From positions 1-8,540 of the forward strand of contig JAJRXN010000412.1 in assembly GCA_024276295.1 (NCBI GenBank): a stretch of 8,540 nt of DNA, in the 5' to 3' direction. This document shows positions 1-7,470 of this stretch, one piece after another; position 1 is the first letter of the stretch, and each line of letters begins with the position of its first letter. Below the pieces are notes generated by a model. That model was given only the letters and a program-made list of their open reading frames with translations, did not search any database and had not been told where the DNA came from. This DNA comes from Acidobacteriota bacterium. Its GTDB lineage: Bacteria > Acidobacteriota > Polarisedimenticolia > J045. The translations under genes were made by a program, and so were the position numbers.

Positions 1-33
1 AGCACGGAAGGATACGGCGCGGCCCGCGGGCGG

Positions 34-1617
34 TCAACGCGGCCGGCCGCGTTCCGGCACGCGCCAGACCGTGTCGAGCACGGTTCCGTCGACCCACTTG
101 ACGACCGCGACCGGCTCGTCGGTCGGCGCGGGACGGTCGGGAGCGCCACCGAGCAGCCCCTCGACCTCGCGCTTGATCTCCTCGAGCGTGCGGATAGGGA
201 GGTCGGTTCCCCTCACCCGTTCGAGCAGGTCGCGCCGGCGCGGATTGATCGCGATCCCCCGCTCGGTGACGATCACGTCGATCAGCTCGCCCGGCCCGCA
301 GAGCGTCGTCACCCGGTCGACGATCACCGGAATCCGGTCCCGGAAGCTCGGCAGCGCGAGGATCGTGCAGCGCGCGGCCAGGCAGTTCTGCCAGCCGCCG
401 ATCCCGTGCAGCAGCACGCCGTCCGAGTGGGTGACGACGTTGGCATTGAAGTGCAGGTCGACCTCCGTCGCTCCGAGTACGACCGCGTCGACCATCGACG
501 CGAAGTTCCCCTTGCCGTGGTAGTTGTACGAGGTGAACGGCGACGTCGGCACATGGTTCGGGTTCTCGCGGATCGAGCGGACACCTTCGAGATCGAACGT
601 CTGGCCGTCGAGGATCGCCCGCGTCAGTCCCTGCTCGAGCATCTCGACCAGATAGCGCGGCGAACCGCCGCGCACGAAGCTGGCGACCACCCCCGCCTCG
701 CGCATCATCCGCGCCAGGATCGGCACGAACGCCAGGGCGCTCCCGCCCGCGCCGGCCTGGAACGAAAAGCCGTCGCGCATGATCCCCGCATCGCGCATGA
801 ACCGCGCCACGAGTTCCGCGATCCGCAGCCGGTCGGGACTGCGCGTGAGCTGCGTCGTGCCGGAGACGATCTTCGACGGATCGCCGATCGACTCGACCTC
901 GACGACGCAGTCGACGTTGTTGCCCTGGATCTGCCATGGCAGGCACGGGAACGGCACGATGTTGTCGGTGACGACGATCACGTGGTCGGCGTAGATCGAA
1001 TCGGCCAGCGCGAAGCCGAGCGAACCGCACGCCGAGCGGCCCGACGCCCCGGTGGCGTTGCCGAACGGATCGGCCGCCGGTGCGGCGATCACCGCCACGT
1101 CGACATGCACCTCGCCGTCCTGGATCGCCTGCCAGCGACCGCCATGGGACCGCAGCACGCCGAGCCCGCGCATCTTCCCCGACGAGCAGTAGCGCCCCAG
1201 CGGGCCGTTCATGCTGCCTTCGATGTGGTGGACGTGCCCGCGCTCCATCAGCCCGATCACCGGCTCGTGGCAGGGAAACGACGCGCTCGGGAACCACATC
1301 AGGTCACGCACGCCGAGATCGGCGGCCGTCTCGAGGGCATGGAGCGCCACGCGATCGCCGTTGCGCAGGTGGTGATGCGTCGAGAGCGTCATCCCGTCGG
1401 CCAGCCCGATGCGTTCGAACGCCTCGCGCAGCCCGGCGACCCGCTTGTCGCCGTCGGCCGGGTAGTCGCGACACGAACGGATCGGGGGGCCGTGCTTGGC
1501 GCCTCGGGGGACCAGCCCCCCGACACCGCGGAACGGCACCTGCGACCGCCCGTTGACCAGCGTCGGGACGCGGCGCTCGGCGGCGTTGGTGACCAGCTCT
1601 CCGAACTCGCGTTTCAT
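34..1617 (-). CDS. citF: citrate lyase alpha subunit (citrate:acetyl-ACP transferase)
   Basis: 527-residue protein, close to the roughly 510 residues usual for CitF. In the family, the alpha subunit swaps the acetyl group on the thiol cofactor of the gamma subunit (CitD) for citrate, giving citryl-ACP that the beta subunit cleaves; the complex is cytoplasmic. Family-typical segments seen are THHHLRNGD (residues 80-88), EGSMNGPLG (133-141), a Gly/Ser-rich stretch GNATGASGRSACGSLG (186-201) and, after it, a VVEVESIGDPSKIVSGTT segment; these match the CoA-transferase fold of CitF. The ATG (1617-1615) overlaps the citE stop as ATGA, so translation is probably coupled. It is the last gene visible in the operon and its TGA lies 33 bp from the window edge. 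The related citramalate lyase alpha subunit cannot be excluded. Family assignment is secure; the exact substrate is inferred. Confidence 0.93.
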   Translation of the reverse strand: MKREFGELVTNAAERRVPTLVNGRSQVPFRGVGGLVPRGAKHGPPIRSCRDYPADGDKRVAGLREAFERIGLADGMTLSTHHHLRNGDRVALHALETAADLGVRDLMWFPSASFPCHEPVIGLMERGHVHHIEGSMNGPLGRYCSSGKMRGLGVLRSHGGRWQAIQDGEVHVDVAVIAAPAADPFGNATGASGRSACGSLGFALADSIYADHVIVVTDNIVPFPCLPWQIQGNNVDCVVEVESIGDPSKIVSGTTQLTRSPDRLRIAELVARFMRDAGIMRDGFSFQAGAGGSALAFVPILARMMREAGVVASFVRGGSPRYLVEMLEQGLTRAILDGQTFDLEGVRSIRENPNHVPTSPFTSYNYHGKGNFASMVDAVVLGATEVDLHFNANVVTHSDGVLLHGIGGWQNCLAARCTILALPSFRDRIPVIVDRVTTLCGPGELIDVIVTERGIAINPRRRDLLERVRGTDLPIRTLEEIKREVEGLLGGAPDRPAPTDEPVAVVKWVDGTVLDTVWRVPERGRPR

Positions 1618-2492
1618 CGGTCTACCCCCGCCGGACGATCAGCGGCCGGCAGCAGGCCCATCCGGCGCGCCTGCTCGACGAGCCCGACGGCCCGCTCGAC
1701 CACGGGCGGATCGATCATCTTCGAACCGAGGGCGACGACGCCGAGCCCGCGCTGCCGGGCCTGCTCCCAGGCCTCGACGATCTTCAGGGCCCGGTCGAGT
1801 TCCTCGGCCGACGGAGCGAAGGCCCGGTGCACGACCGGAATCTGCCGCGGATGCACGCACCCCATCCCGACGAAGCCGAGGGCGCGCGAGCGCACCGCCC
1901 ACGCCTCGAGTCCGTCGGCATCGCCGACGTCGCCCCAGACCGAATCGATCGGCTGCACGCCGGCGGCGCGCGCCGCGTTGACGACGCGCATCCTGGCGTA
2001 GAGCGTCTCGTCGCCCTGCCGCGTCTTCGGCACGCCGAGGTCCGCGGTGTAGTCCTCGAGCCCCAGCGTCAGGGCCGCGATGCGGTCGGAGCACGACGCG
2101 ATCTCGAAGGCGCGCTCGACGCCGAGCGCGCTCTCGAGGATCGGCATCAGCCACACCGGCCGGTCGCTGTCCACGCGGCGCTGGATCTCGGCGATCCGCC
2201 GCTCGACGGCCCGCACCTCCTCGGCATGCTCGACCTTGGGAATCAGCACCAGGTCCGGCTCGACGGGGATGACGTCGTCGAGGTCGTCGAGCCCCGCCGG
2301 GAGCTGGTTGATCCTGACCATCCGCTCGCAGGGGCCGAGATCGAGCGCCACGAGAGCGTTGCGAACCAGCAGCCGCGCCGCGTCCTTCGCCCCGGGAGGC
2401 ACGGAGTCCTCGAGATCGAAGATCAGACCGTCGGCACCGTGCAGGCCGGCGTTGACCAGCAGCTTCGGCTCGTGTCCGGGCAGGTACAGCCT
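1614..2492 (-). CDS. citE: citrate lyase beta subunit (HpcH/HpaI-CitE family), 5' end interrupted by an amber codon
   Basis: The beta subunit cleaves citryl-ACP to acetyl-ACP and oxaloacetate. The homologous reading frame runs 292 codons, matching the usual 290-300 residues, and begins RLYLPGHEPKLL, the first strand of the CitE barrel. Expected residues are present: FDLEDSV, the Arg of MVRINQLP, the Glu of MPILESALG and the Asp of GLEDYTADLG (the last two are the likely Mg-binding acids), then CVHPRQ and ALGSKMIDPPV near the C-terminus. The problem is the start. An in-frame TAG (2495-2493) lies just before RLYLPG and is also the citD stop. No ATG, GTG or TTG follows until GTG at 2402, which would lose about 30 residues including the first strand and give 262 residues; a CTG at 2489 has no spaced ribosome binding site. 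Either this is a citD-citE fusion broken by a nonsense change, or the stop is read through, or it is a sequence error. The family call is sure; the 5' end is not. Confidence 0.8.
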   Translation of the reverse strand, partial: RLYLPGHEPKLLVNAGLHGADGLIFDLEDSVPPGAKDAARLLVRNALVALDLGPCERMVRINQLPAGLDDLDDVIPVEPDLVLIPKVEHAEEVRAVERRIAEIQRRVDSDRPVWLMPILESALGVERAFEIASCSDRIAALTLGLEDYTADLGVPKTRQGDETLYARMRVVNAARAAGVQPIDSVWGDVGDADGLEAWAVRSRALGFVGMGCVHPRQIPVVHRAFAPSAEELDRALKIVEAWEQARQRGLGVVALGSKMIDPPVVERAVGLVEQARRMGLLPAADRPAGVDR

Positions 2493-2858
2493 CTAGCGCC
2501 GCAGGCGGTCGCGGCCCCCCGGGGCGCGACGCCGCACCGGCGCGGGGAGCACCGGCCGCACGTCCGGAACGCCCGCACGGCGGACGGCGCATTCGATCCG
2601 TGCCGCGATCGTGAAGGGCAGCGCCCCTTCGTCCTCGATCACGAGCCGGCCCGACGGCACGCCGAGCCGTTCGAGCACCTCGCGCGCCTGTTCCCGGATC
2701 GCCCGCCCGTAGAACGTCCCGACCTTCGAGCGCGCCAGCGCGATCGAGAGCCCGCCCTCGGCCGGCTCGAAGCGCACCCGCAGGTCGGCCCGGGCGCCGT
2801 CCCCGCTGCGGCCGGCCTCGGCGGGACGTGGTGCCGGGCTCTCGTGGCTGAACTCCAT
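2493..2858 (-). CDS. citD: citrate lyase gamma subunit (acyl carrier protein)
   Basis: 121-residue CitD-like protein. In the family this is the acyl carrier that holds 2'-(5''-triphosphoribosyl)-3'-dephospho-CoA on a serine. The best matching core is residues 26-95, including GRAIREQAREVLERLGV and LVIEDEGALPFTIAARIE, which correspond to the family's DAIR...VLARYGV and VDDKGALDCxLRARLE. The usual modified serine sits in an AGTLESxD context; here the nearest match is AGRSGD with Ser18, and the spacing to the first conserved strand differs, so the attachment residue is likely but not certain. AAGGAG six bases before the ATG supports this start. The protein is longer than the usual 98 residues or so: the last 30 residues are an Arg/Pro/Gly-rich linker ending DRLRR, which reads like the start of CitE. 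citD and citE share a frame across the TAG stop. Confidence 0.82.
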   Translation of the reverse strand: MEFSHESPAPRPAEAGRSGDGARADLRVRFEPAEGGLSIALARSKVGTFYGRAIREQAREVLERLGVPSGRLVIEDEGALPFTIAARIECAVRRAGVPDVRPVLPAPVRRRAPGGRDRLRR

Positions 2859-2886
2859 CGGAGGCTCCTTCCCGGCGCAGCGAGCC

Positions 2887-4071
2887 TCAGAGCCGCGCGA
2901 GGATCGCGTCGGTCATCTCGCGGGTCGAGGCCGCACCCCGGGACAGCGCGTCGCTCCCTCCCGGAATGCGCATCATGTCGTAGGTCCGCACGCGTCCCTC
3001 GGCGACGACATCGGCGATCGCCGTGCGGATCCGCTGCGCCTTGTCGTCCTCGCCGACGTGGTCGAGCATCATCACCGCCGAGAGGATCATCGCGATCGGG
3101 TTGACGATCGACGGTTCGAGTTCCGCGTACTTCGGCGCCGAGCCGTGGGTCGGCTCGAAGACCGCCACCTCGTCGCCGATGTTGGCCGAGCAGGCGAAGC
3201 CGAGCCCACCGACCAGCCCGGCGAACGCATCCGAGACGATGTCGCCGAACAGGTTACCGGCCACCAGCACCTCGTAGTGTTCGGGGTTCTTGGTCAGCCA
3301 CATCATCTGCGCATCGATGTTCGTCGAGCGCAGGGCGATGCCGGGAAAGTCCGCGGCGACCTCCTGGCCGATCTCTTCGAGCATCCCCGACGTCTCGCGC
3401 AACACGTTCGGCTTCTCGCAGATCGTCACCGAGCCGTAGCCGTGCTTCCTTGCATAGCGGAAGGCCGCCTCGACGATGCGGCGGCACGCGCGGCGCGTGA
3501 ACACGCGGACGGAGAGCGCGACGTCCTGCTTCGGCACGTCGGCGAACGCGGCCCACCTCGGATGCCGTGCCAGCGCGGCGACGACTTCCTGCGGCGGATC
3601 GGTCCACTCGATGCCGGCGTAGAGCCCCTCGGTGTTCTGCCGGAACACGACGGCGTCGACCTTCGGTTCCTCGATGCCGTCGCCGGCCGCACGGCGCACG
3701 AAGTTGAGCGGATTGCCCGGGAAGGACCGGCACGGGCGGATGCAGACATCCAGACCGAACCGTTGCCGCATCCCGACGATCGGGCTGAAGTACGTCAGCC
3801 CCCGGTCGCGCAGCTCCGGACGCAGTTCGGCCGCCGCCTCGCGCTTGGGCTTGGACGTGATCGCGCCGAACAGGCCCAGCCGGTGCTCGGCCAGCAGCTC
3901 GACCGTCCGCTCGGGCAGCGGATTGCCCTCGTTGATCCAGCACTCCCAGCCGACGTCGGCATGGACGTACTCGGCATCGAAGCCGACCGCTTCGAGCACG
4001 CGCAGCGCTTCGGGCAGCACGATCTTGCCGACGCCATCTCCGGGCATCGCCACGACGGTGTATCGAGCCAT
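2887..4071 (-). CDS. isocitrate/isopropylmalate-family dehydrogenase, probably isocitrate dehydrogenase
   Basis: 394-residue beta-decarboxylating dehydrogenase. The family oxidises a 2-hydroxy-acid with a neighbouring carboxylate, releasing CO2. Residues matching the E. coli isocitrate dehydrogenase active site are Ser96 and Arg102 (in SPIVGMRQ), Arg112 (CIRPCR), Arg144 and Tyr151 (FRQNTEGLYAGIEW), Lys220, Asp253, and Asp277/Asp281 (FGDIVSD). The AGIEW segment and the cofactor loop HGSAPKY (309-315) resemble NADP-dependent isocitrate dehydrogenase, where Lys-Tyr contact the 2'-phosphate; isopropylmalate enzymes usually have Asp-Ile there. The position of the isocitrate-binding Asn (E. coli Asn115) is Ile98, and CEKPNVLRETSG looks more like isopropylmalate enzymes. 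GGAGG lies 10 bases before the ATG, directly after the aconitase stop (16-bp gap). The neighbours favour isocitrate; homoisocitrate, methylisocitrate or a tartrate-type substrate remain possible. Confidence 0.85.
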   Translation of the reverse strand: MARYTVVAMPGDGVGKIVLPEALRVLEAVGFDAEYVHADVGWECWINEGNPLPERTVELLAEHRLGLFGAITSKPKREAAAELRPELRDRGLTYFSPIVGMRQRFGLDVCIRPCRSFPGNPLNFVRRAAGDGIEEPKVDAVVFRQNTEGLYAGIEWTDPPQEVVAALARHPRWAAFADVPKQDVALSVRVFTRRACRRIVEAAFRYARKHGYGSVTICEKPNVLRETSGMLEEIGQEVAADFPGIALRSTNIDAQMMWLTKNPEHYEVLVAGNLFGDIVSDAFAGLVGGLGFACSANIGDEVAVFEPTHGSAPKYAELEPSIVNPIAMILSAVMMLDHVGEDDKAQRIRTAIADVVAEGRVRTYDMMRIPGGSDALSRGAASTREMTDAILARL

Positions 4072-4087
4072 GGTCGCCGTTCCTCCG

Positions 4088-6031
4088 TCACGCGAGGCCG
4101 AGCCGCGCGCGCACCTGGTTTTCGAGTCCGCCGGCCACGATCAGCGCCTGGGGCACCGGTCCGAGCGGAGCAAAGGAGAACTGCTCGCCGCGCCAGTCGA
4201 TCCTGCCGCAGCGGAAATCGACGGCGATCTCGTCGCCGGTCACGATCGTCTTCTCGCCGGCCGCGGCGCGCTCCGCGAAGCACCGCGCGAGCCGCTCCGG
4301 CAGGTCGGCGTTCTCGATGCAGAGAAAACCGTTGTTGAACGCATTGCGCAGGTACGTCTGCGAGAAGCTCGCCGCGATGACCAGCGGGATGCCCTTGTGC
4401 TTGAGGGCGGTCGCCGCCTGCTCGCGCGAGCTGCCGGTGCCGAAGTTGCGACCCGCGACGAGCACGTCGCCCGCGACCACCAGCTCGGCGAAGCGCGGAT
4501 CGTAGTTGGCCATCGCGACGCGGGCCATCGCCTCGGGCGTCATGTCCTCGCGGTACGTGTAGTCCTTGCCGTAGATCCCATCCGTGTTGAGGTTGTCCTG
4601 CGGGAGCCAGACCAGCCGCCCGCGGACCTCGGACGGGAAGCCGTCGAGGATCTCGATGCGCGCCTCCGGCTCCGCCGGGCGCCCGGCAAGGGGCTCGAAG
4701 CGCCGGCGCGGCGCGCCGGTCTCGCAGCGGCCGGGCGCCGCGATGTGACCGGCGACGGCCGACGCGGCGACCACCGCCGGGCTGGCGAGATAGCACTGCG
4801 CCTCGCGCGAACCCATGCGCCCCTTGAAGTTCCTGTTGGTCGCCGAGATGCCCACCTCGCCCGGCTCGAGCAGCCCCGCCCCGAGTCCGATGCAGGGCCC
4901 GCAGCCCGGTGGCAGCGGCCGGGCGCCGGCGTCGAGCAGTGCCTGCCAGGCTCCGCTCGCCTCGGCCTCCTGCTGGACCTCGCGGCTCGCGGCCGCGACG
5001 TACAGCTCGACCCCTTCGGCCACGCGCCGGCCGCCGATCACCCGCGCGGCACTCTCGAGATCGCTCAGCCGCGAGTTGACGCAGGAGACGATGTAGGCCT
5101 TGTCGATGCCGATCCGCCGCTTCTCGATCTCCGCCAGAGATGTGACGTTCTGGACGGTGTCGGGCCCCGCGACGTGCGGAACGACCTCGGACAGATCGAG
5201 CCACAGGCGGGCGGCGTACGTCGCGTCGGCATCGGGCGACGGCGGCTCGCGGCGCCAGCGTTCGAGGTCCTCGGCCCGGATGCGGTCACCGTCCTGCCGC
5301 GCGATCGCCTCCCGGCGCCGCTCGAGGAAGGCGAGCGTGACGTCGTCGACGGGAAACCACGCCACCAGCGCCCCCCACTCGGTCGACATGTTGGCGATCG
5401 TCAGTCGCGCGTCGATGTCGAGCGCGCCGACGCCGGGGCCGGTGAACTCGACCGCGGCGTTGAGCACCTCTTCCGGATACAGACCGCACAGCGCGATGAT
5501 CACGTCCTTGCCGGTCACGCCCTCGGACAGGCTCCCCTCGAGCACGACCTGGACCGTGCGCGGGACCTGCCACCAGAACTCGCCGGTGGCCCAGATCGCC
5601 GCGGCATCGGTGCGCACGATCGGGGTTCCCAGCGCACCGAGCGCGCCGTACATGTTGGAGTGCGAGTCGGAGGCGACGACGAACGCCCCCGGCTGCACGT
5701 AGCCCCGTTCGATCATCAACTGGTGGCCGATGCCGGCTCCCGCCGGGTAGTGGTCGATGCCCTGCCGCTCGGCGAACGTCGCGATGTCCCGATACTTGGC
5801 GAGGTTGCCTTCCGAGCGATCCTGGATGTTGTGATCCAGCGTGAAGACCGGCTGCCGCGGATCGTGGACCCGCTGCGCACCGAGGGCGCGGAACTTGCCC
5901 AGCACCGCGGCGGTGTTGTCGTGGGTCATCACGTGCCGCGGACGGATCGAGACGAAGTCGCCGGCGCGAACCGGCCCCGTCGCATCGGCGCGATGCCCGG
6001 CGGCGATCTTCTCGACGACCGTACTGCCCAT
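4088..6031 (-). CDS. aconitase-family hydratase (single-chain, about 650 residues)
   Basis: 647-residue protein joining the aconitase catalytic domains (about 1-430) and the swivelling C-terminal domain (about 455-647). The [4Fe-4S] ligands are Cys317 (SCVNSR), Cys377 and Cys380 (PPGCGPCIG). Other active-site landmarks are Asp122-Ser123-His124 (SDSHS), NRNFKGR (399-405) and GTGSSRE (531-537), whose first Ser corresponds to the catalytic serine of mitochondrial aconitase. The swivel-domain loop NTDGIYGKDYTY (482-493) is where the family sets substrate choice. At 647 residues it is shorter than AcnA (about 890) and resembles the short aconitase/homoaconitase group. Expected reaction: citrate or a homologue to cis-aconitate to isocitrate. 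GGGAGG five bases before the ATG supports the start; the gap from the PrpD-like gene is 25 bp. Aconitate hydratase is the best guess from its neighbours; homoaconitase or methylaconitate hydratase cannot be excluded. Confidence 0.88.
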   Translation of the reverse strand: MGSTVVEKIAAGHRADATGPVRAGDFVSIRPRHVMTHDNTAAVLGKFRALGAQRVHDPRQPVFTLDHNIQDRSEGNLAKYRDIATFAERQGIDHYPAGAGIGHQLMIERGYVQPGAFVVASDSHSNMYGALGALGTPIVRTDAAAIWATGEFWWQVPRTVQVVLEGSLSEGVTGKDVIIALCGLYPEEVLNAAVEFTGPGVGALDIDARLTIANMSTEWGALVAWFPVDDVTLAFLERRREAIARQDGDRIRAEDLERWRREPPSPDADATYAARLWLDLSEVVPHVAGPDTVQNVTSLAEIEKRRIGIDKAYIVSCVNSRLSDLESAARVIGGRRVAEGVELYVAAASREVQQEAEASGAWQALLDAGARPLPPGCGPCIGLGAGLLEPGEVGISATNRNFKGRMGSREAQCYLASPAVVAASAVAGHIAAPGRCETGAPRRRFEPLAGRPAEPEARIEILDGFPSEVRGRLVWLPQDNLNTDGIYGKDYTYREDMTPEAMARVAMANYDPRFAELVVAGDVLVAGRNFGTGSSREQAATALKHKGIPLVIAASFSQTYLRNAFNNGFLCIENADLPERLARCFAERAAAGEKTIVTGDEIAVDFRCGRIDWRGEQFSFAPLGPVPQALIVAGGLENQVRARLGLA

Positions 6032-6056
6032 CGCGGCCTCCCGCCCGGCCCCGGCG

Positions 6057-7436
6057 TCAGGACCGGTCGGCGACGAGCAGCCGCATCAGGTCGCCGACCC
6101 GCTCCAGTCGGTCGAGACCGGCGATGGCGGCCTTGACCTCCCGGCGGCGTGCACTCGAGAGCAGCGGCTCGGCGAGGGCATCGAACTTCTGCTCGATCTC
6201 GGCGTCGGTCAGCGGGTTGCGGGGATCGCCCTTCGGGTAGTCGAGCTGCCGCGTCAGCTCGCGACCGTCGCGGGTCGTCACGGTGACGATCACCCGCTGG
6301 AGTTCCGGAAAGACCTTCTCGATCTCCGGATCGGCCTCGACGACGACCTTGCGGAGCTGGGCGCGGATCTTCGGGTCCGCGATCTTCTCCGGCGTGAACT
6401 GGGCCGGTGTCACGACGCCATCGACGAGCGCGGCGGCCAGGCAGTACGGCAGCGAGTGGTCGGCCGTCTCCTTGCTCTCCGGCTCGTACTTGCTCGGGTC
6501 GGCGAGAATGTCCGCGGCACGGGCCAGCGATCGCACGTGGACCCGCTCGACGTCGTCCGCCTCGAGCCGGTGCTCGCGCCGGATGTCGAGCAGCGCGGAG
6601 ATCGGCGTGTGCGTCAGCGCCTCGGTGGGAAACGCCTTCATCCCGCAGCGGGTGATGCGCCAGTCCTCGCCGAGACCGTCGATCAGCACGTCGAGCGTCC
6701 ACTCCGGCCCGAGACAGTGGACGATGCCCTCCTTGCCCTCGATCACGTGCTCGGGACCGGTGAACCCGCGCTCGGCCAGCAGCGCCGCCAGCACGCCGCT
6801 CTCGGTGGCCAGCGGATCGACGGTGTTCTTCATCATGGTCAGCTTGCCCGCCGTGACGGCGCCGAAGGTCGCGTGACGGCTGGCCGAGATGCCGATCGCG
6901 TGCTGGATGCGCTCCGCGTCGAGACCGAGCATGCGCCCGGCGACGATCGGCGAGACGAACGCCGTCAGCGTCGCGTGGTGCCAGCCCCGCTCGCGGATCC
7001 CCGGGTGCGCGGCCTCGCAGAAGCGCATCTCGAACTCGTGGCCGAGCACGATGCCGACGATCAGCTCGCGGCCGTCCCCGCCCTGCCGCTCGGCGCAGGC
7101 CAGCGCGGCCGGAATGATGTCCGACGGGTGCGACGGGTCCTGCTGCCAGTAGATGTCGTTGTAGTCCATCGCGCGGACCATCAGCGCATTGGCCAGCGCG
7201 GCCGAGCGCGGATCCATGCGCCGGCCGGAGCCGATCACCGTGGCGGGTCCCTCCGCGCCGGTCTCGTCGAGCACCGCGCGCGCGATGTCGACATCCGGCT
7301 GTAGGTAGCCCCCCAGCGCGCAGCCGAGCGAGTCGAGCAGGAACCGCTTCGCCTCGTGCACGGCGTCGTCCGACAGGCGGTCGAACGTCAACCCGGCGGC
7401 GAACTCGGCCATCTTCCACGAAACCGTCTGGGACAT
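6057..7436 (-). CDS. MmgE/PrpD-family protein (2-methylcitrate/citrate dehydratase-like)
   Basis: 459-residue protein, close to the family's usual 450-485. MmgE/PrpD members include 2-methylcitrate dehydratase (PrpD), cis-aconitate decarboxylase and iminodisuccinate epimerase. Typical segments are AMDYNDIYWQQDPSHPSD (89-106), GWHHAT (151-156), GKLTMMKN (197-204), GMKAFPTEALTHTPI (265-279), ADHSLPYCLAAAL (325-337) and YPKGDPRNPLTDAEIEQKF near the C-terminus. These are the Asp/His/Lys clusters conserved in the family. GGAGG five bases before the ATG supports the start; the gap from the HD gene is 34 bp. Between an aconitase and citrate lyase genes, the likely role is dehydration of citrate or an alkyl-citrate to the corresponding cis-aconitate. 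No methylcitrate synthase (PrpC) or methylisocitrate lyase (PrpB) is in the window, so a classic propionate pathway is not shown. Family certain, substrate unknown. Confidence 0.88.
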   Translation of the reverse strand: MSQTVSWKMAEFAAGLTFDRLSDDAVHEAKRFLLDSLGCALGGYLQPDVDIARAVLDETGAEGPATVIGSGRRMDPRSAALANALMVRAMDYNDIYWQQDPSHPSDIIPAALACAERQGGDGRELIVGIVLGHEFEMRFCEAAHPGIRERGWHHATLTAFVSPIVAGRMLGLDAERIQHAIGISASRHATFGAVTAGKLTMMKNTVDPLATESGVLAALLAERGFTGPEHVIEGKEGIVHCLGPEWTLDVLIDGLGEDWRITRCGMKAFPTEALTHTPISALLDIRREHRLEADDVERVHVRSLARAADILADPSKYEPESKETADHSLPYCLAAALVDGVVTPAQFTPEKIADPKIRAQLRKVVVEADPEIEKVFPELQRVIVTVTTRDGRELTRQLDYPKGDPRNPLTDAEIEQKFDALAEPLLSSARRREVKAAIAGLDRLERVGDLMRLLVADRS

Positions 7437-7470
7437 CGGAGCCTCCGGAGCGCCGACCCGGCGGTGCGGA

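Noticed and set aside
1..33. Possible terminator or start of a further gene after citF
   Set aside because: There is only a short GC-rich palindrome (GCCCGCGGGC), no T-tract in the minus-strand direction, and too little sequence to judge.
406..2001. 531-residue plus-strand open frame opposite citF and citE
   Set aside because: Low-complexity Arg/His/Ala composition and no recognisable domain; it mirrors the codon bias of citF/citE.
1639..2592. 317-residue minus-strand frame overlapping citE in another phase, considered as the source of a frameshifted citE start
   Set aside because: Its sequence is Arg/Ala/Gly-rich with no CitE similarity. The CitE-like residues on both sides of the TAG are already in the same frame, so a frameshift does not explain the interruption.
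3632..6136. 834-residue open frame on the plus strand opposite the aconitase and dehydrogenase genes
   Set aside because: It is rich in Arg, Asp, Ala and His, matches no family, and lies antisense to genes with clear catalytic motifs. Long antisense frames are expected in GC-rich coding DNA.
5841..7304. 487-residue plus-strand open frame opposite the PrpD-like gene
   Set aside because: Antisense shadow of a gene that has a full family match and a good ribosome binding site.
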